Notes: generated from the sequence alone by a model not told the origin. Counted from the stretch's first letter, positions 1 through 6,279 are shown. The stretch: DNA of 8,513 bases from Acidobacteriota bacterium (GCA_003223775.1 QHWK01000501.1:1-8513), one strand, 5' to 3'. Numbers and translations: made by a program.

Positions 1-345
1 GCCGGACACGACGGCATCGATCGCCGTGACGACGCCGTTCGAGTTGCCGTGGACGAACCGGTCATGCAGATCGGCGGAGACGATGCCGAGCTGCGAGCGC
101 AGCTCGAAGACGTCCCAGCGATCGCGGCCGAGGACGCGGATAGGCGGCGCCGCGCCTTCGCCGGGCGCGAGCGGATACTGCTGCAGCGTCAGCAGCCGGA
201 CGAACGTGGACTTGCCGGCGCCGTTCGGGCCGAGAATCGCGGTGTGCTCGCCGTTCGGAATCGTCAGCGTCAGCCGCTCGAGGACGCGAGCGCCGCCGAG
301 AACGACCGTCGCGTCGCGCAGCTCGAGCAGGGGCGCGCCGTCCAC
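1..345 (-). CDS. ABC transporter ATP-binding protein, N-terminal 115 codons (C-terminus beyond left edge)
   Basis: Nucleotide-binding subunit of an ABC system that would hydrolyse ATP at the cytoplasmic membrane or in the cytosol. The visible part has a perfect Walker A, GPNGAGKST, at residues 39-47, after a typical N-terminal beta-sheet region (LLELRDATVVLGG). The stretch LGIVSADLH (86-94) lies where most ABC proteins have the Q-loop glutamine, but no Gln is present. From family knowledge this resembles the ModF/YlmA-like branch, in which a 'GxVSxxLH' segment occupies this place. Signature motif, Walker B and H-loop would lie off the left edge. The start is a GTG at 345-343. Its G is the last base of the upstream amidohydrolase TAG stop, so the two genes overlap by one base, suggesting translational coupling. 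No clear Shine-Dalgarno is visible. The ABC assignment is sure; the substrate is not known, and the molybdate link of ModF should not be assumed. Confidence 0.9.
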   Translation of the reverse strand, partial: MDGAPLLELRDATVVLGGARVLERLTLTIPNGEHTAILGPNGAGKSTFVRLLTLQQYPLAPGEGAAPPIRVLGRDRWDVFELRSQLGIVSADLHDRFVHGNSNGVVTAIDAVVSG

Positions 346-1670
346 TATCTGATGCGCCAGCCGTTGACCGGGCCGCCGTGGAAGAACGCAGCCGGCGTCA
401 TCACGCCATCGCGCTTGAAGACGAGGCCGTCCTTCATCACGAACTGCACGTTCCTCAGCGCATCGACGTCGTCGAGCGGGTTGCCCGGGAGCGCAATCAG
501 ATCCGCGAAGTAGCCCGGCTTGATCGTCCCGCGCGTCTTGTCGATGTCCGCGATGCGGTAGCCGTTCGTCGTGATCGCGCGCAGGATGTCGGCGTTCGGG
601 ATGCCGGCGTCCTTCCATGGCTTCAGGAACTCGAGGCACAGCTCGCCGCGCGTCTTGCCGGCGACGAAGTAATCGGCATCGGTCGAGAACGTCATCTTCA
701 CGTGGTTCTCGTACGCGTTCTTCATGCCGGCGATGGTGCGCGCGTACGTGTCCTGCGAGACCGGATGACCCTGCAGCCCGGTCGGCGTCTCGGTGCCGGC
801 GCGCCAGATGCCTTTGGCCGCCATCTGCTTGTGAAGATCGTCGTTGAGGGCGCCGCTGTGCTCGATCGACCAGATCCCGCCGTCGATCGCGTTCTTCGCG
901 CCCGCCGGCGTCTGCACGTGGCCGGCCACCTTCATCCCGGCCTTCGCCGCTTCGCGCACGAAGAGGCGGATCTCGTCGGCCGTGTAGCCGTACGGCTTGC
1001 AGTCGACGCAGATCTTGATCACCTTCGCGCCGAACAGGATGTTCTGACGCACCGCCTTCACGATCTCGTCAGGCGTGTCCGCGTCGAGATACTCCGGGTA
1101 GACGATGTTGTGGTCCTTCGCCATCTCGGGCGGCGGGGAGAACTGGCCGCCCATTCCGCCGATGATGATTCCCGAGTTGATGATCGTCGGGCCTGGAAGC
1201 CATCCCTGCTCGATCGCCTGCCGCAGCGCGGTGTCGGCGTAGTTGCCGTTGTTCCCGAGATCGCGGACGACGGTGAAGCCCGCCGCGAGCATCTGCATGC
1301 CGTTCGACGCCGCCTGGATCGCGCGCAGCGCCGTCGAGTCCTGCACGTAGGTGTAGTAGTAGACGTTGTTCTCGGGCTCGGGCTTGTAGGTCAGCGCGAG
1401 GTGGTTGTGCGAGTCGACGAGGCCCGGCATCACCGTCATGCCGGAGAGATCGATCACCTGCGCGCCCGCCGGAACGGAGACGTTCGGCCCGACGTCGCGG
1501 ATCCTGCTGCCTTCGACGACGATGATTTGATTGGTGAGGACGCGCCCGCCGTCGGGATCGAGCAGGCGGCCGGCGCGGATCGCGGTGATCGGCGCCGGCG
1601 CGGCCGGCTGGGCAGACGCGGGAGCGGCAACGAGCAGCGCGAGCCCCGCCAGAAGAATCAGCTTCGACAT
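345..1670 (-). CDS. Secreted amidohydrolase, imidazolonepropionase/prolidase-like (COG1228-type)
   Basis: A metal-dependent hydrolase of the amidohydrolase superfamily, 441 aa, probably periplasmic. Residues 1-21 are a signal peptide (MSKLILLAG... ending ASAQ). The beta-sandwich part gives 'IRAGRLLDPDGG', followed by the metal-binding motif DSHNH (HxH at 88-90). K219 in 'KVIKI' is the likely carboxylated lysine, H251 in 'VAGHV' and H271 in 'SIEHS' are further metal ligands, and D331 in 'FSTDADY' is the catalytic acid/base. The C-terminal 'GTIKPGYFADLIAL' closes the fold. All expected ligands are present, so it should be active; relatives include Xaa-Pro/Xaa-Arg dipeptidases and other amide-bond hydrolases, and the substrate cannot be read here. 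The ATG at 1670 was chosen because it starts the signal peptide; an in-frame TTG at 1706 would add 12 residues ahead of it. It lies 132 bp after the S9 gene and overlaps the ABC gene by one base. Confidence 0.92.
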   Translation of the reverse strand: MSKLILLAGLALLVAAPASAQPAAPAPITAIRAGRLLDPDGGRVLTNQIIVVEGSRIRDVGPNVSVPAGAQVIDLSGMTVMPGLVDSHNHLALTYKPEPENNVYYYTYVQDSTALRAIQAASNGMQMLAAGFTVVRDLGNNGNYADTALRQAIEQGWLPGPTIINSGIIIGGMGGQFSPPPEMAKDHNIVYPEYLDADTPDEIVKAVRQNILFGAKVIKICVDCKPYGYTADEIRLFVREAAKAGMKVAGHVQTPAGAKNAIDGGIWSIEHSGALNDDLHKQMAAKGIWRAGTETPTGLQGHPVSQDTYARTIAGMKNAYENHVKMTFSTDADYFVAGKTRGELCLEFLKPWKDAGIPNADILRAITTNGYRIADIDKTRGTIKPGYFADLIALPGNPLDDVDALRNVQFVMKDGLVFKRDGVMTPAAFFHGGPVNGWRIR

Positions 1671-1718
1671 GGCGGTGACGCTATCGCGGGGCCGCGCGGT
1701 TTGCAAGCGACCCGCGCC

Positions 1719-1808
1719 AATTAAGAATTAGAGAATTCGGAATTAAGAATCCGCCGCACGGCGTCGCATAATCACGAATTCTTAATTCCAAATTCCAAAT
1801 TCTTAATT
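1719..1808. repeat. A+T-rich imperfect inverted repeat with four copies of a decamer
   Basis: Two arms of about 31-32 bp (1719-1750 and 1778-1808) flank a 27-bp GC-rich centre. The decamer ATTCTTAATT occurs at 1778-1787 and 1799-1808. Its reverse complement occurs at 1719-1728 and 1741-1750. Spacing within an arm is 22 and 21 bp, close to two helical turns. The middle of each arm is built of AATTC-like units and is less well conserved. The centre contains a perfect 5-bp inverted repeat, CGCCG/CGGCG, at 1752-1763. Composition is strikingly unlike the flanking GC-rich genes. The right arm contains the TAA stop (1805-1803) of the S9 gene, so the element reaches into that gene's end. It could be a transcript-end or mRNA-processing hairpin, a dispersed palindromic element, or a protein-binding site. 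No downstream U-run marks it as a classical intrinsic terminator. Confidence 0.8.
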
Positions 1809-3113
1809 TTGCAGCGAAGTCGTCGATACCCTCCCGCCCGACTGGCGCGTGTACTTGTTGAACCAACTCATCATGTACAGCTGCGTCCGAATGAAGTTCG
1901 ACGGCTTCGATCCCGTGCCGTGGTACTCGTCGTTGAACTGCAGCAGCTTCACCGGCACGCCGCGCACCTTCAGCGCCGCGTAGTACTCCTCGGTCTGCGG
2001 CATCGGCGTTCGCCGATCGAGCACGCCCGTCATCAGCAGCGTCGGCGTCGTCACCTTGCCGACCGTCATGAGCGACGAGTGCGACAGCCAGTCCGACGGG
2101 TCCTCCCAGAACGGCTTCTTGAAGAAGCTGTAGGTGAAGAGCGGGATGTCGGTGTGCCCCGCCATGCTGATCCAGTCGATCACCGGGCACCGCACCGCCG
2201 CGGCCGCGAAGCGATCGGTGTGCCCGATCACCCAGCTCGAAAGGACGCCGCCGCCGCTGCAGCCCGAGACGTACATGCGCGTCGTGTCGACGTAGCCTCG
2301 GGCGACGACCGTGTCGACGCCGGCCATCAGATCGTCGAAGTCCGGGCCGGGATAGTTGTGATCGATGCCGTTGATGAACTCGCTGCCGTAGCCGGTGCTG
2401 CCGCGCGGGTTGGTGACGAGCACCACGAAGCCGTTCGCCGCGAAGTTCTGGAACATGTAGTTGAAGCCGACGTTGTAGTTCCCGAACGGTCCGCCGTGGA
2501 TCTCGAGGATCAACGGATACTTCTTCGACGCGTCGAAGGTCGGCGGCTTCACGATCCAGCCCATCACCTTCGCGTTGTTCGTCGACGTGTAGGTGACCTC
2601 GTCGATCTTCGCGAGCTGGATGCCCTGCAGCACGTCGCCGTTCACGTCCGTGAGCGTCGTCACCTGCCCCGGCTGCCGCAGGTTCACTTTGACGACGTCC
2701 TGCGGGTGCGTGAGATCGGACGAGATGCCGGCGGCGACGAGATCCTTCGACATCGAGTCGAACGACAGCATCCGGCGGCCGGTCGTCACCGGCTTCACGC
2801 CGCCGACGATCGACGCCAGCTGCACGTTGCGCGAGCCGCTATCGTCTGCGTCGAAATACAGGCCGCTGCCATCTGGCGCCCAGCGGATGTCGATCGGATC
2901 GCGATCGTAGTCGCCGCTGATCTTGCGCATGTCGCTCGCGCCGCCCGAAAGCGGGATGACGAACAGATCGCTCACCGTGTGCGAGCGGCCGGTCGCCGCG
3001 TGGCCGGTGAACGCCACCGTGCGTCCGTCGGGCGACACGGCCGGCCGTCCCCAGTTGCCCGCCTTTGCGACGAGATCGCGGACCGCGCCGCTGGCCGCGT
3101 CGACGACGTAGAT
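1803..3113 (-). CDS. C-terminal fragment of the S9 peptidase: late propeller blades and intact catalytic domain
   Basis: This frame opens just after the TAG at 3116-3114 and ends at the TAA inside the A+T-rich repeat, 437 codons. It begins with propeller strands (IYVVDAASGAV, 'AVSPDGRTVAFTG', 'IRWAPDGSGLYFD'). The prolyl oligopeptidase domain follows: 'YPLILEIHGGPFG' gives the oxyanion region, the nucleophile Ser is in SGCSGGG (codon 2258-2256), the acid Asp in 'TGVLDRRTP' (2018-2016), and His in 'NDEYHGTG' (1922-1920). All three triad residues are present, so decay of this half is not evident. A GTG at 3038 is the first start-like codon with an extended frame, but it lies mid-strand in a blade with no ribosome site, so independent translation is unlikely. 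Confidence 0.85.
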   Translation of the reverse strand: MYVVDAASGAVRDLVAKAGNWGRPAVSPDGRTVAFTGHAATGRSHTVSDLFVIPLSGGASDMRKISGDYDRDPIDIRWAPDGSGLYFDADDSGSRNVQLASIVGGVKPVTTGRRMLSFDSMSKDLVAAGISSDLTHPQDVVKVNLRQPGQVTTLTDVNGDVLQGIQLAKIDEVTYTSTNNAKVMGWIVKPPTFDASKKYPLILEIHGGPFGNYNVGFNYMFQNFAANGFVVLVTNPRGSTGYGSEFINGIDHNYPGPDFDDLMAGVDTVVARGYVDTTRMYVSGCSGGGVLSSWVIGHTDRFAAAAVRCPVIDWISMAGHTDIPLFTYSFFKKPFWEDPSDWLSHSSLMTVGKVTTPTLLMTGVLDRRTPMPQTEEYYAALKVRGVPVKLLQFNDEYHGTGSKPSNFIRTQLYMMSWFNKYTRQSGGRVSTTSLQN

Positions 3114-3116
3114 CTA
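3109..3116. other. 8-bp palindrome at the S9 frameshift junction
   Basis: TAGATCTA is a perfect 8-bp palindrome exactly where the two S9 reading frames join; it also includes the in-frame TAG and is followed by G to make CTAG, a rare tetranucleotide in GC-rich coding sequence. It is either the scar of a deletion or a local error site. Its coincidence with the junction is seen directly; any causal role is inference. Confidence 0.5.
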
Positions 3117-3753
3117 GCTGGCGCGGCGTGCCGCCTTCCGACGGCACGACGAACAGATGCGTGTAGCCGTCCTCGAGGAAGCCGATCTGATCCTGCCGGT
3201 AGTGCAGCGTCGAGACGACGCGCGGCGCCGGCGTCCACTTCGCGCCCTTCGGCTCGGCCGGCATGCTGATCGTCCACTTCTCCTGATCCGGCACGAAGGC
3301 GGAGAAGGCGATCGACTTGCCGTCGGGCGACCATTTCGCGTTGCGCGGCGCCTCGGCGACGTGCGTGATCTGCGTCGGCGGTCCGTCCGCGTCGACCCAG
3401 CGGACGAAGAGCTGCGTTCCCTTCGGCTCGCCCTCGGCGAGATACAGCAGGCGCTTGCCGTCGGGCGACCAGCGCGCGTTCTGTCCCTTGACGAGGAAGC
3501 GGTGCTGCGATCCGTCGGCGTTCAGGATCCACAGCGACGATTCCCATTTGTCGTCGACCTTGTTGACCGCCTGGCGCGTGTAGACGATGCGCGCGCCGTC
3601 GGGCGAGATCTGCGCGTCGCTGACGCGCTCCCAATCCAGGTAGTGCTCGGTCGTGAGCAGCGTCGACGAGTGCGTCTCCTGCGCGCGCAGCGCCGCGCCG
3701 GCGACCAGTCCAGCGGCGACCGCTGCCACGAACAACCGGCTAGTGATCTTCAT
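3115..3753 (-). CDS. N-terminal fragment of the S9 peptidase: signal peptide and first propeller blades
   Basis: About 213 residues remain in register. Residues 1-25 look like a signal peptide (MKITSRLFVAAVAAG... followed by ALRAQ), so the product would be exported. Then come PD40/WD40-like propeller strands: 'DAQISPDGARIVY', 'NARWSPDGKRLLYLAEG' and 'NAKWSPDGKSIAFSAF'. 'LEDGYTHLFVVPSEGGTPRQL' leads up to the break. After L213 the frame continues only as a low-complexity Arg/Gly stretch that matches no family, to about 2839. An ATG at 3753 with GAGGAG eight bases upstream fixes the start; longer starts would run through the tandem array. By itself this fragment lacks the catalytic domain and should be inactive. 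Confidence 0.8.
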
Positions 3754-3761
3754 GGAATTAT

Positions 3762-3766
3762 CTCCT
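3762..3766 (-). promoter_or_regulatory. Strong ribosome-binding site of the S9 gene
   Basis: On the minus strand AGGAG (within GAGGAG) lies eight bases before the ATG at 3753, a near-ideal Shine-Dalgarno. It decides the start against in-frame upstream codons that would translate the G-rich tandem array. The array ends only about four bases upstream of it. Confidence 0.75.
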
Positions 3767-3770
3767 CTGC

Positions 3771-3843
3771 GACGTGCCCGACCCGCCCCGACCCGCCCGA
3801 CCTGCCCCACCTGCCCCACCTGCCCGACCTGCCCGGCCTGCCC
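3771..3843. repeat. 9-bp G-rich tandem array (eight units) between TPR and S9 genes
   Basis: Eight consecutive units of consensus GACCTGCCC (plus strand) start at 3771, 3780, 3790, 3799, 3808, 3817, 3826 and 3835; the second has one extra C, and a partial ninth runs into the TPR stop codon. The units at 3808 and 3817 are identical; others differ at one or two places. Read along the transcribed direction (minus strand) this is a series of GGG runs separated by about six bases, which satisfies the usual G-quadruplex pattern in the mRNA. It fills almost the whole 93-bp gap between the TPR stop (3849-3847) and the S9 ribosome site (3766-3762). Plus-strand translations of the array (Pro/Cys- or Pro/Ala-rich) are not credible proteins. 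Confidence 0.85.
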
Positions 3844-3846
3844 GGC

Positions 3847-5388
3847 CTATTGCGGTTGCGATGTCGAGGTCGTGGGCGTCGACTGCCGCAGGCCTTCGAG
3901 GGCGGCGCGACGATTCGGCGTGCGCATCAGCGACTGCTGGAATTGCGCCGCGGCTTCCTTCGCGCGGCCCTGCTTCTGCAGCAGCATCCCGTACAGCTCG
4001 AACGACGGCTTGATCGGTTCGGTCGGTCCCGACGGCGCGTCGAGCGACAACTCGATCTCGGTCGCCTCCTTGATCTGCTTCTCCGCCGCGGCCATGTCGT
4101 TCTCGGTCGCGGCGATGACGGCGCCGACTTCCCGTTCCATGATCGCGAACGGCTTGGCGCGGTACGCGTTCGACCCCGATTCGGCCTGCGTGCGCATCGC
4201 CTTCAGCTTCTCGAGCGCGACCGTCGCCGTCGCGAGATCGCCGAGGTTTGCCGCGCTGACGCCGGCGGCGAACACGTACGCCGCGCTGCCGTCATAGCCC
4301 GGCGCGCCGCCGTCGCGGACCGCCCCGGTCGGCAGCGCCAGCTTCTCCCAGCGCGCGGTCTCGACGACCTGGCGCGCCTTCATCGACGCGTAGCCGTCGC
4401 GGATGCGCGGGTTGTCGAGGTTCTTGTCGGCGACCGTCTTCGCCTGATCGACGCACTTCTGCGCCTCGTCGAACTTGCCCTGCTGCAGATACGCGTACTG
4501 CAGCCACGACAGCGTGTGGAAGTCCTCGCGGCCGCGCGGCAGGTTCTTCTTGTCGGCCAGATCCACTGCCGCCTTGTACGCGACGATGTTCGACGCGACG
4601 ACGTCGTCCCACATCCCGAGCTGGACGAAGATGTGCGACGGCATGTGGAGCGCGTGCGCCGCCGACGGCGCGATCCTGGAGTAGGCGCGCGCGGCCGGCA
4701 GCGCGAGAATCGCGTGGTCCGGATCGTCGAACGCGTGGATGATGAAGTGCGCGGCGCCGGGATGCTGCGGATGGCGCTGGAACACCTCGAGCGCGAGCGC
4801 GGCGGCCTGCATCGCGTTGCGCGTGGACTTCTCGCCCGGCCGCGCCGTGCCGAGGAGCGACAGCGCGTACATCACGGAGATCTCGTCGTCCTGCGGATAT
4901 TTCGCGTGCATGCGGCCGAGCGCCTGCGCGTACGCGACATCGCGCGCGAGCTTGTCGCCCGCGCCGAAGAGCACGTCCGCGGCCTCGACGAGCTCGCGCT
5001 CCTTGCCGACCGGCGCCTTCGCGGCGCGTGCGCCCGCGGTGGGCGCGAGCTTCTCGAGCGCGCGCCGCGCAGAGGCGAGATCCTGCTCGGCCCAGAGCGG
5101 ATGGTTGAAGCTCATCGCTTCGCCCCAGTAGCCCAGCGCGAACGCCGGATCGGCCTTCTGCGCCTCGCGGAACGCGTCGGCGGCGAGGTCGAACTCGAAG
5201 TTGAAGAGCGCCTTCGTCCCGATGAGGAACGACGTCTGCGCGGCCGGCTTCGCCGACGTCGGGAAATTGATCGTGCCGAGCTCCACCGACGCGGGCGTTT
5301 GCCCGGCCGCGCGCGTGAACGCGGTCGGCGACGCCAGGACGGCGGCCGCGGCGAGCGCGGCGCCGGCAACGTGACGCGAGACCTTCAT
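3847..5388 (-). CDS. Exported tetratricopeptide-repeat protein with His-rich core, function unknown
   Basis: A 513-aa protein with a signal peptide (residues 1 to about 28, MKVSRHVAGAALAAAAVLAS...). The body is alpha-helical TPR-like: 'ALFNFEFDLAADAFREAQKADPAFALGYWGEAM' (60-92), 'YLQQGKFDEAQKCVDQAK' (300-317), and a final repeat 'LLQKQGRAKEAAAQFQQSL' (469-487). Between 206 and 252 sit eight histidines: HPQHPGAAHFIIH, then DDPDH, then AAHALHMPSHIF. I recognise this block as typical of a widespread family of TPR proteins in Acidobacteriota and relatives whose role is not established. The ATG at 5388 has GGGAGG seven bases upstream; five codons of possible longer frame are discounted. It is the first gene of the minus-strand run, 93 bp before the S9 gene, and probably cotranscribed with it. 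The tail (500-513) is a Thr/Ser/Gln-rich stretch. It may be a scaffold or, given the His cluster, a metal-binding protein; that is inference. Confidence 0.88.
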   Translation of the reverse strand: MKVSRHVAGAALAAAAVLASPTAFTRAAGQTPASVELGTINFPTSAKPAAQTSFLIGTKALFNFEFDLAADAFREAQKADPAFALGYWGEAMSFNHPLWAEQDLASARRALEKLAPTAGARAAKAPVGKERELVEAADVLFGAGDKLARDVAYAQALGRMHAKYPQDDEISVMYALSLLGTARPGEKSTRNAMQAAALALEVFQRHPQHPGAAHFIIHAFDDPDHAILALPAARAYSRIAPSAAHALHMPSHIFVQLGMWDDVVASNIVAYKAAVDLADKKNLPRGREDFHTLSWLQYAYLQQGKFDEAQKCVDQAKTVADKNLDNPRIRDGYASMKARQVVETARWEKLALPTGAVRDGGAPGYDGSAAYVFAAGVSAANLGDLATATVALEKLKAMRTQAESGSNAYRAKPFAIMEREVGAVIAATENDMAAAEKQIKEATEIELSLDAPSGPTEPIKPSFELYGMLLQKQGRAKEAAAQFQQSLMRTPNRRAALEGLRQSTPTTSTSQPQ

Positions 5389-5395
5389 GACAATA

Positions 5396-5401
5396 CCTCC
5401 C
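5396..5401 (-). promoter_or_regulatory. Ribosome-binding site of the TPR gene
   Basis: GGGAGG on the minus strand with a 7-base spacer to the ATG at 5388. It is among the clearest Shine-Dalgarno sites in the window and fixes the start of the TPR gene. Confidence 0.75.
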
Positions 5402-5415
5402 AAAAACGCACCGTC

Positions 5416-5421
5416 ATTCTA
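5416..5421 (-). promoter_or_regulatory. Possible -10 element for the TPR-led run
   Basis: TAGAAT on the minus strand matches the sigma-70 -10 consensus at five of six bases. A start about seven bases downstream would give a leader of roughly 20 bases ending in the GGGAGG ribosome site. No convincing -35 is present 16-18 bp upstream. The rest of the divergent spacer (5422-5585) shows no other clear promoter, operator or repeat. Confidence 0.25.
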
Positions 5422-5585
5422 GCCTCAACGGTCCACGGCGACTGCCGAAATGTCGGCGCAACCTGTCGCGCCGCGCGCGCGACGCCGACGCGATCGCCGA
5501 ATGGAAAAGCTCCGTGTCATCGATCGTCACAGCTTGCGCGGTCAGGCATCGACGTTGCACGGCGGGCGAGCGGGTGCTCATTCAC

Positions 5586-6260
5586 ATGCAGCCGGCCTCG
5601 ACCACACGGCAGACGCGTCCCGTTTCGATCCCGATCGGCGCGCAGGCGTCGCTCGCCGGCGATCTCGCGGTGCCCCCTACCCCGCGAGGGCTCGTGATCT
5701 TCGGGCATCCGGACGCAACCGAGCGTTTGACGGCGGGCACCCGCCTGCTCGCGGATGCGCTCGATCAGCGCGACATCGCCACGGTGGTCGTCGATCTATT
5801 GACCGAGGCGGAGGAAGCGATTGACCAGCGCACCGGAAAACTGCGGTTCGATATGGCGCTGCTTGCCACTCGGCTGACGACGATCTGCAGCTGGGCGCAG
5901 CGGCTCGCGGCGCTGCGCGGGCTTCCGGTCGGGCTGTTGTGCGGACACACGGCTGCCGGCGCCGCGCTCGTCGCCGCGGCTCAACAGCCGCGCGCGCTGA
6001 GGACGGTTGTGTCGTTCTCGGGCCGCGCTGATCTGGCGGGATCGGCGCTCCGCCGCGTCATGATGCCGACGCTCTTCATCGTCGGCGGGCGCGACGCGCA
6101 GACGGCGGCGCTGACCTCGCGCGCCGTGCACGAGATGCACAACGACGCACGCGTCGAGGTCGTGCCCGATGCGCAGCACGCCTTCGGCGAACCCGGCGCG
6201 CTGTATCAGGTCGGCCGCTTGTCGAGCGACTGGTTCGCGGAGCGCCTGGAACGTCCGTAG
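5586..6260 (+). CDS. Small alpha/beta-hydrolase (dienelactone hydrolase-like) with altered nucleophile elbow
   Basis: A 224-aa cytoplasmic protein with alpha/beta-hydrolase landmarks: 'GLVIFGHPDA' (35-44), 'TVVVDLLTEAEEAID' (66-80), 'RLRFD-like KLRFDMALLATRL' (85-97), 'MPTLFIVGGRDAQ' (160-172) with acid D170, and 'VEVVPDAQHAFGEPG' with H198. From family knowledge it resembles the dienelactone-hydrolase-like proteins often found alone or fused to phosphoribosyltransferases. The elbow that normally reads G-x-S-x-G is here CGHTAAGAA (119-127): no serine, with His121 or Thr122 at the place of the nucleophile depending on alignment. The gene may therefore be catalytically dead or use another residue. 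The ATG at 5586 starts the conserved region; an in-frame GTG at 5514 would add 24 residues not seen as domain. The ribosome site is weak. It is followed by the GT4 gene 19 bp on, likely cotranscribed. Confidence 0.82.
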   Translation: MQPASTTRQTRPVSIPIGAQASLAGDLAVPPTPRGLVIFGHPDATERLTAGTRLLADALDQRDIATVVVDLLTEAEEAIDQRTGKLRFDMALLATRLTTICSWAQRLAALRGLPVGLLCGHTAAGAALVAAAQQPRALRTVVSFSGRADLAGSALRRVMMPTLFIVGGRDAQTAALTSRAVHEMHNDARVEVVPDAQHAFGEPGALYQVGRLSSDWFAERLERP

Positions 6261-6279
6261 GCGCAGTACACTCTCCACC

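Larger units (their letters stand above)
1803..3753 (-). pseudogene. S9-family prolyl oligopeptidase-like secreted peptidase, frameshifted
   Basis: One gene split over two reading frames, N-terminal part 3753-3115 and C-terminal part 3113-1803, about 650 codons together. The family are serine peptidases (dipeptidyl/acyl-aminoacyl peptidase type) with a beta-propeller in front of an alpha/beta-hydrolase domain. At the junction the first frame reads PRQL and the second resumes at IYVVDAASGAV, directly preceded by an in-frame TAG (3116-3114). Propeller blades in this protein otherwise contain a 'SPDG' strand between such segments; here it is missing. That points to a small deletion of 3n+2 bases, not just a one-base error. 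Without a frame change the first frame runs out of register to about 2839, giving Arg-rich nonsense. The start at 3753 has a strong GAGGAG ribosome site and a signal peptide. The full triad codons remain in the second part. It may be a true pseudogene or an assembly artefact. Confidence 0.82.

Noticed and set aside
378..1724. Plus-strand open frame of 448 codons opposite the amidohydrolase
   Set aside because: It is a composition-driven antisense frame; the minus strand has signal peptide and all metal-ligand motifs.
1719..1808. A+T-rich inverted repeat considered as a classical intrinsic terminator
   Set aside because: The stem is A/U-rich instead of GC-rich and no U-run follows in the transcribed direction, so a standard rho-independent terminator is not supported.
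3090..3150. S9 frame change considered as programmed ribosomal frameshifting
   Set aside because: There is no slippery heptamer or downstream pseudoknot-like element that I can see, and a propeller strand is missing across the junction, which frameshifting alone would not restore.
1809..3269. Plus-strand open frame of 486 codons opposite the S9 gene
   Set aside because: It is the same type of shadow frame: Arg/His/Val-rich with no motif, while the opposite strand encodes the full serine-peptidase triad.
3771..3843. Tandem units considered as a CRISPR array or as part of a Pro/Cys-rich protein
   Set aside because: Units are only 9 bp with no spacers, so it is not CRISPR. Frames through it lack a start, ribosome site and any continuing domain.
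3157..5697. A very long plus-strand open frame (846 codons) opposite the TPR and S9 genes
   Set aside because: Its translation is dominated by Arg, Val and Leu in no domain-like order, and it is the mirror frame of well-supported minus-strand genes in GC-rich DNA. No ribosome site or family motif supports it.
6169..6279. Longer N-terminus for the glycosyltransferase starting inside the hydrolase gene
   Set aside because: The 37 extra residues overlap the hydrolase coding sequence in another frame and are Arg/Ser-rich; the GT4 fold begins exactly at the TTG at 6280.
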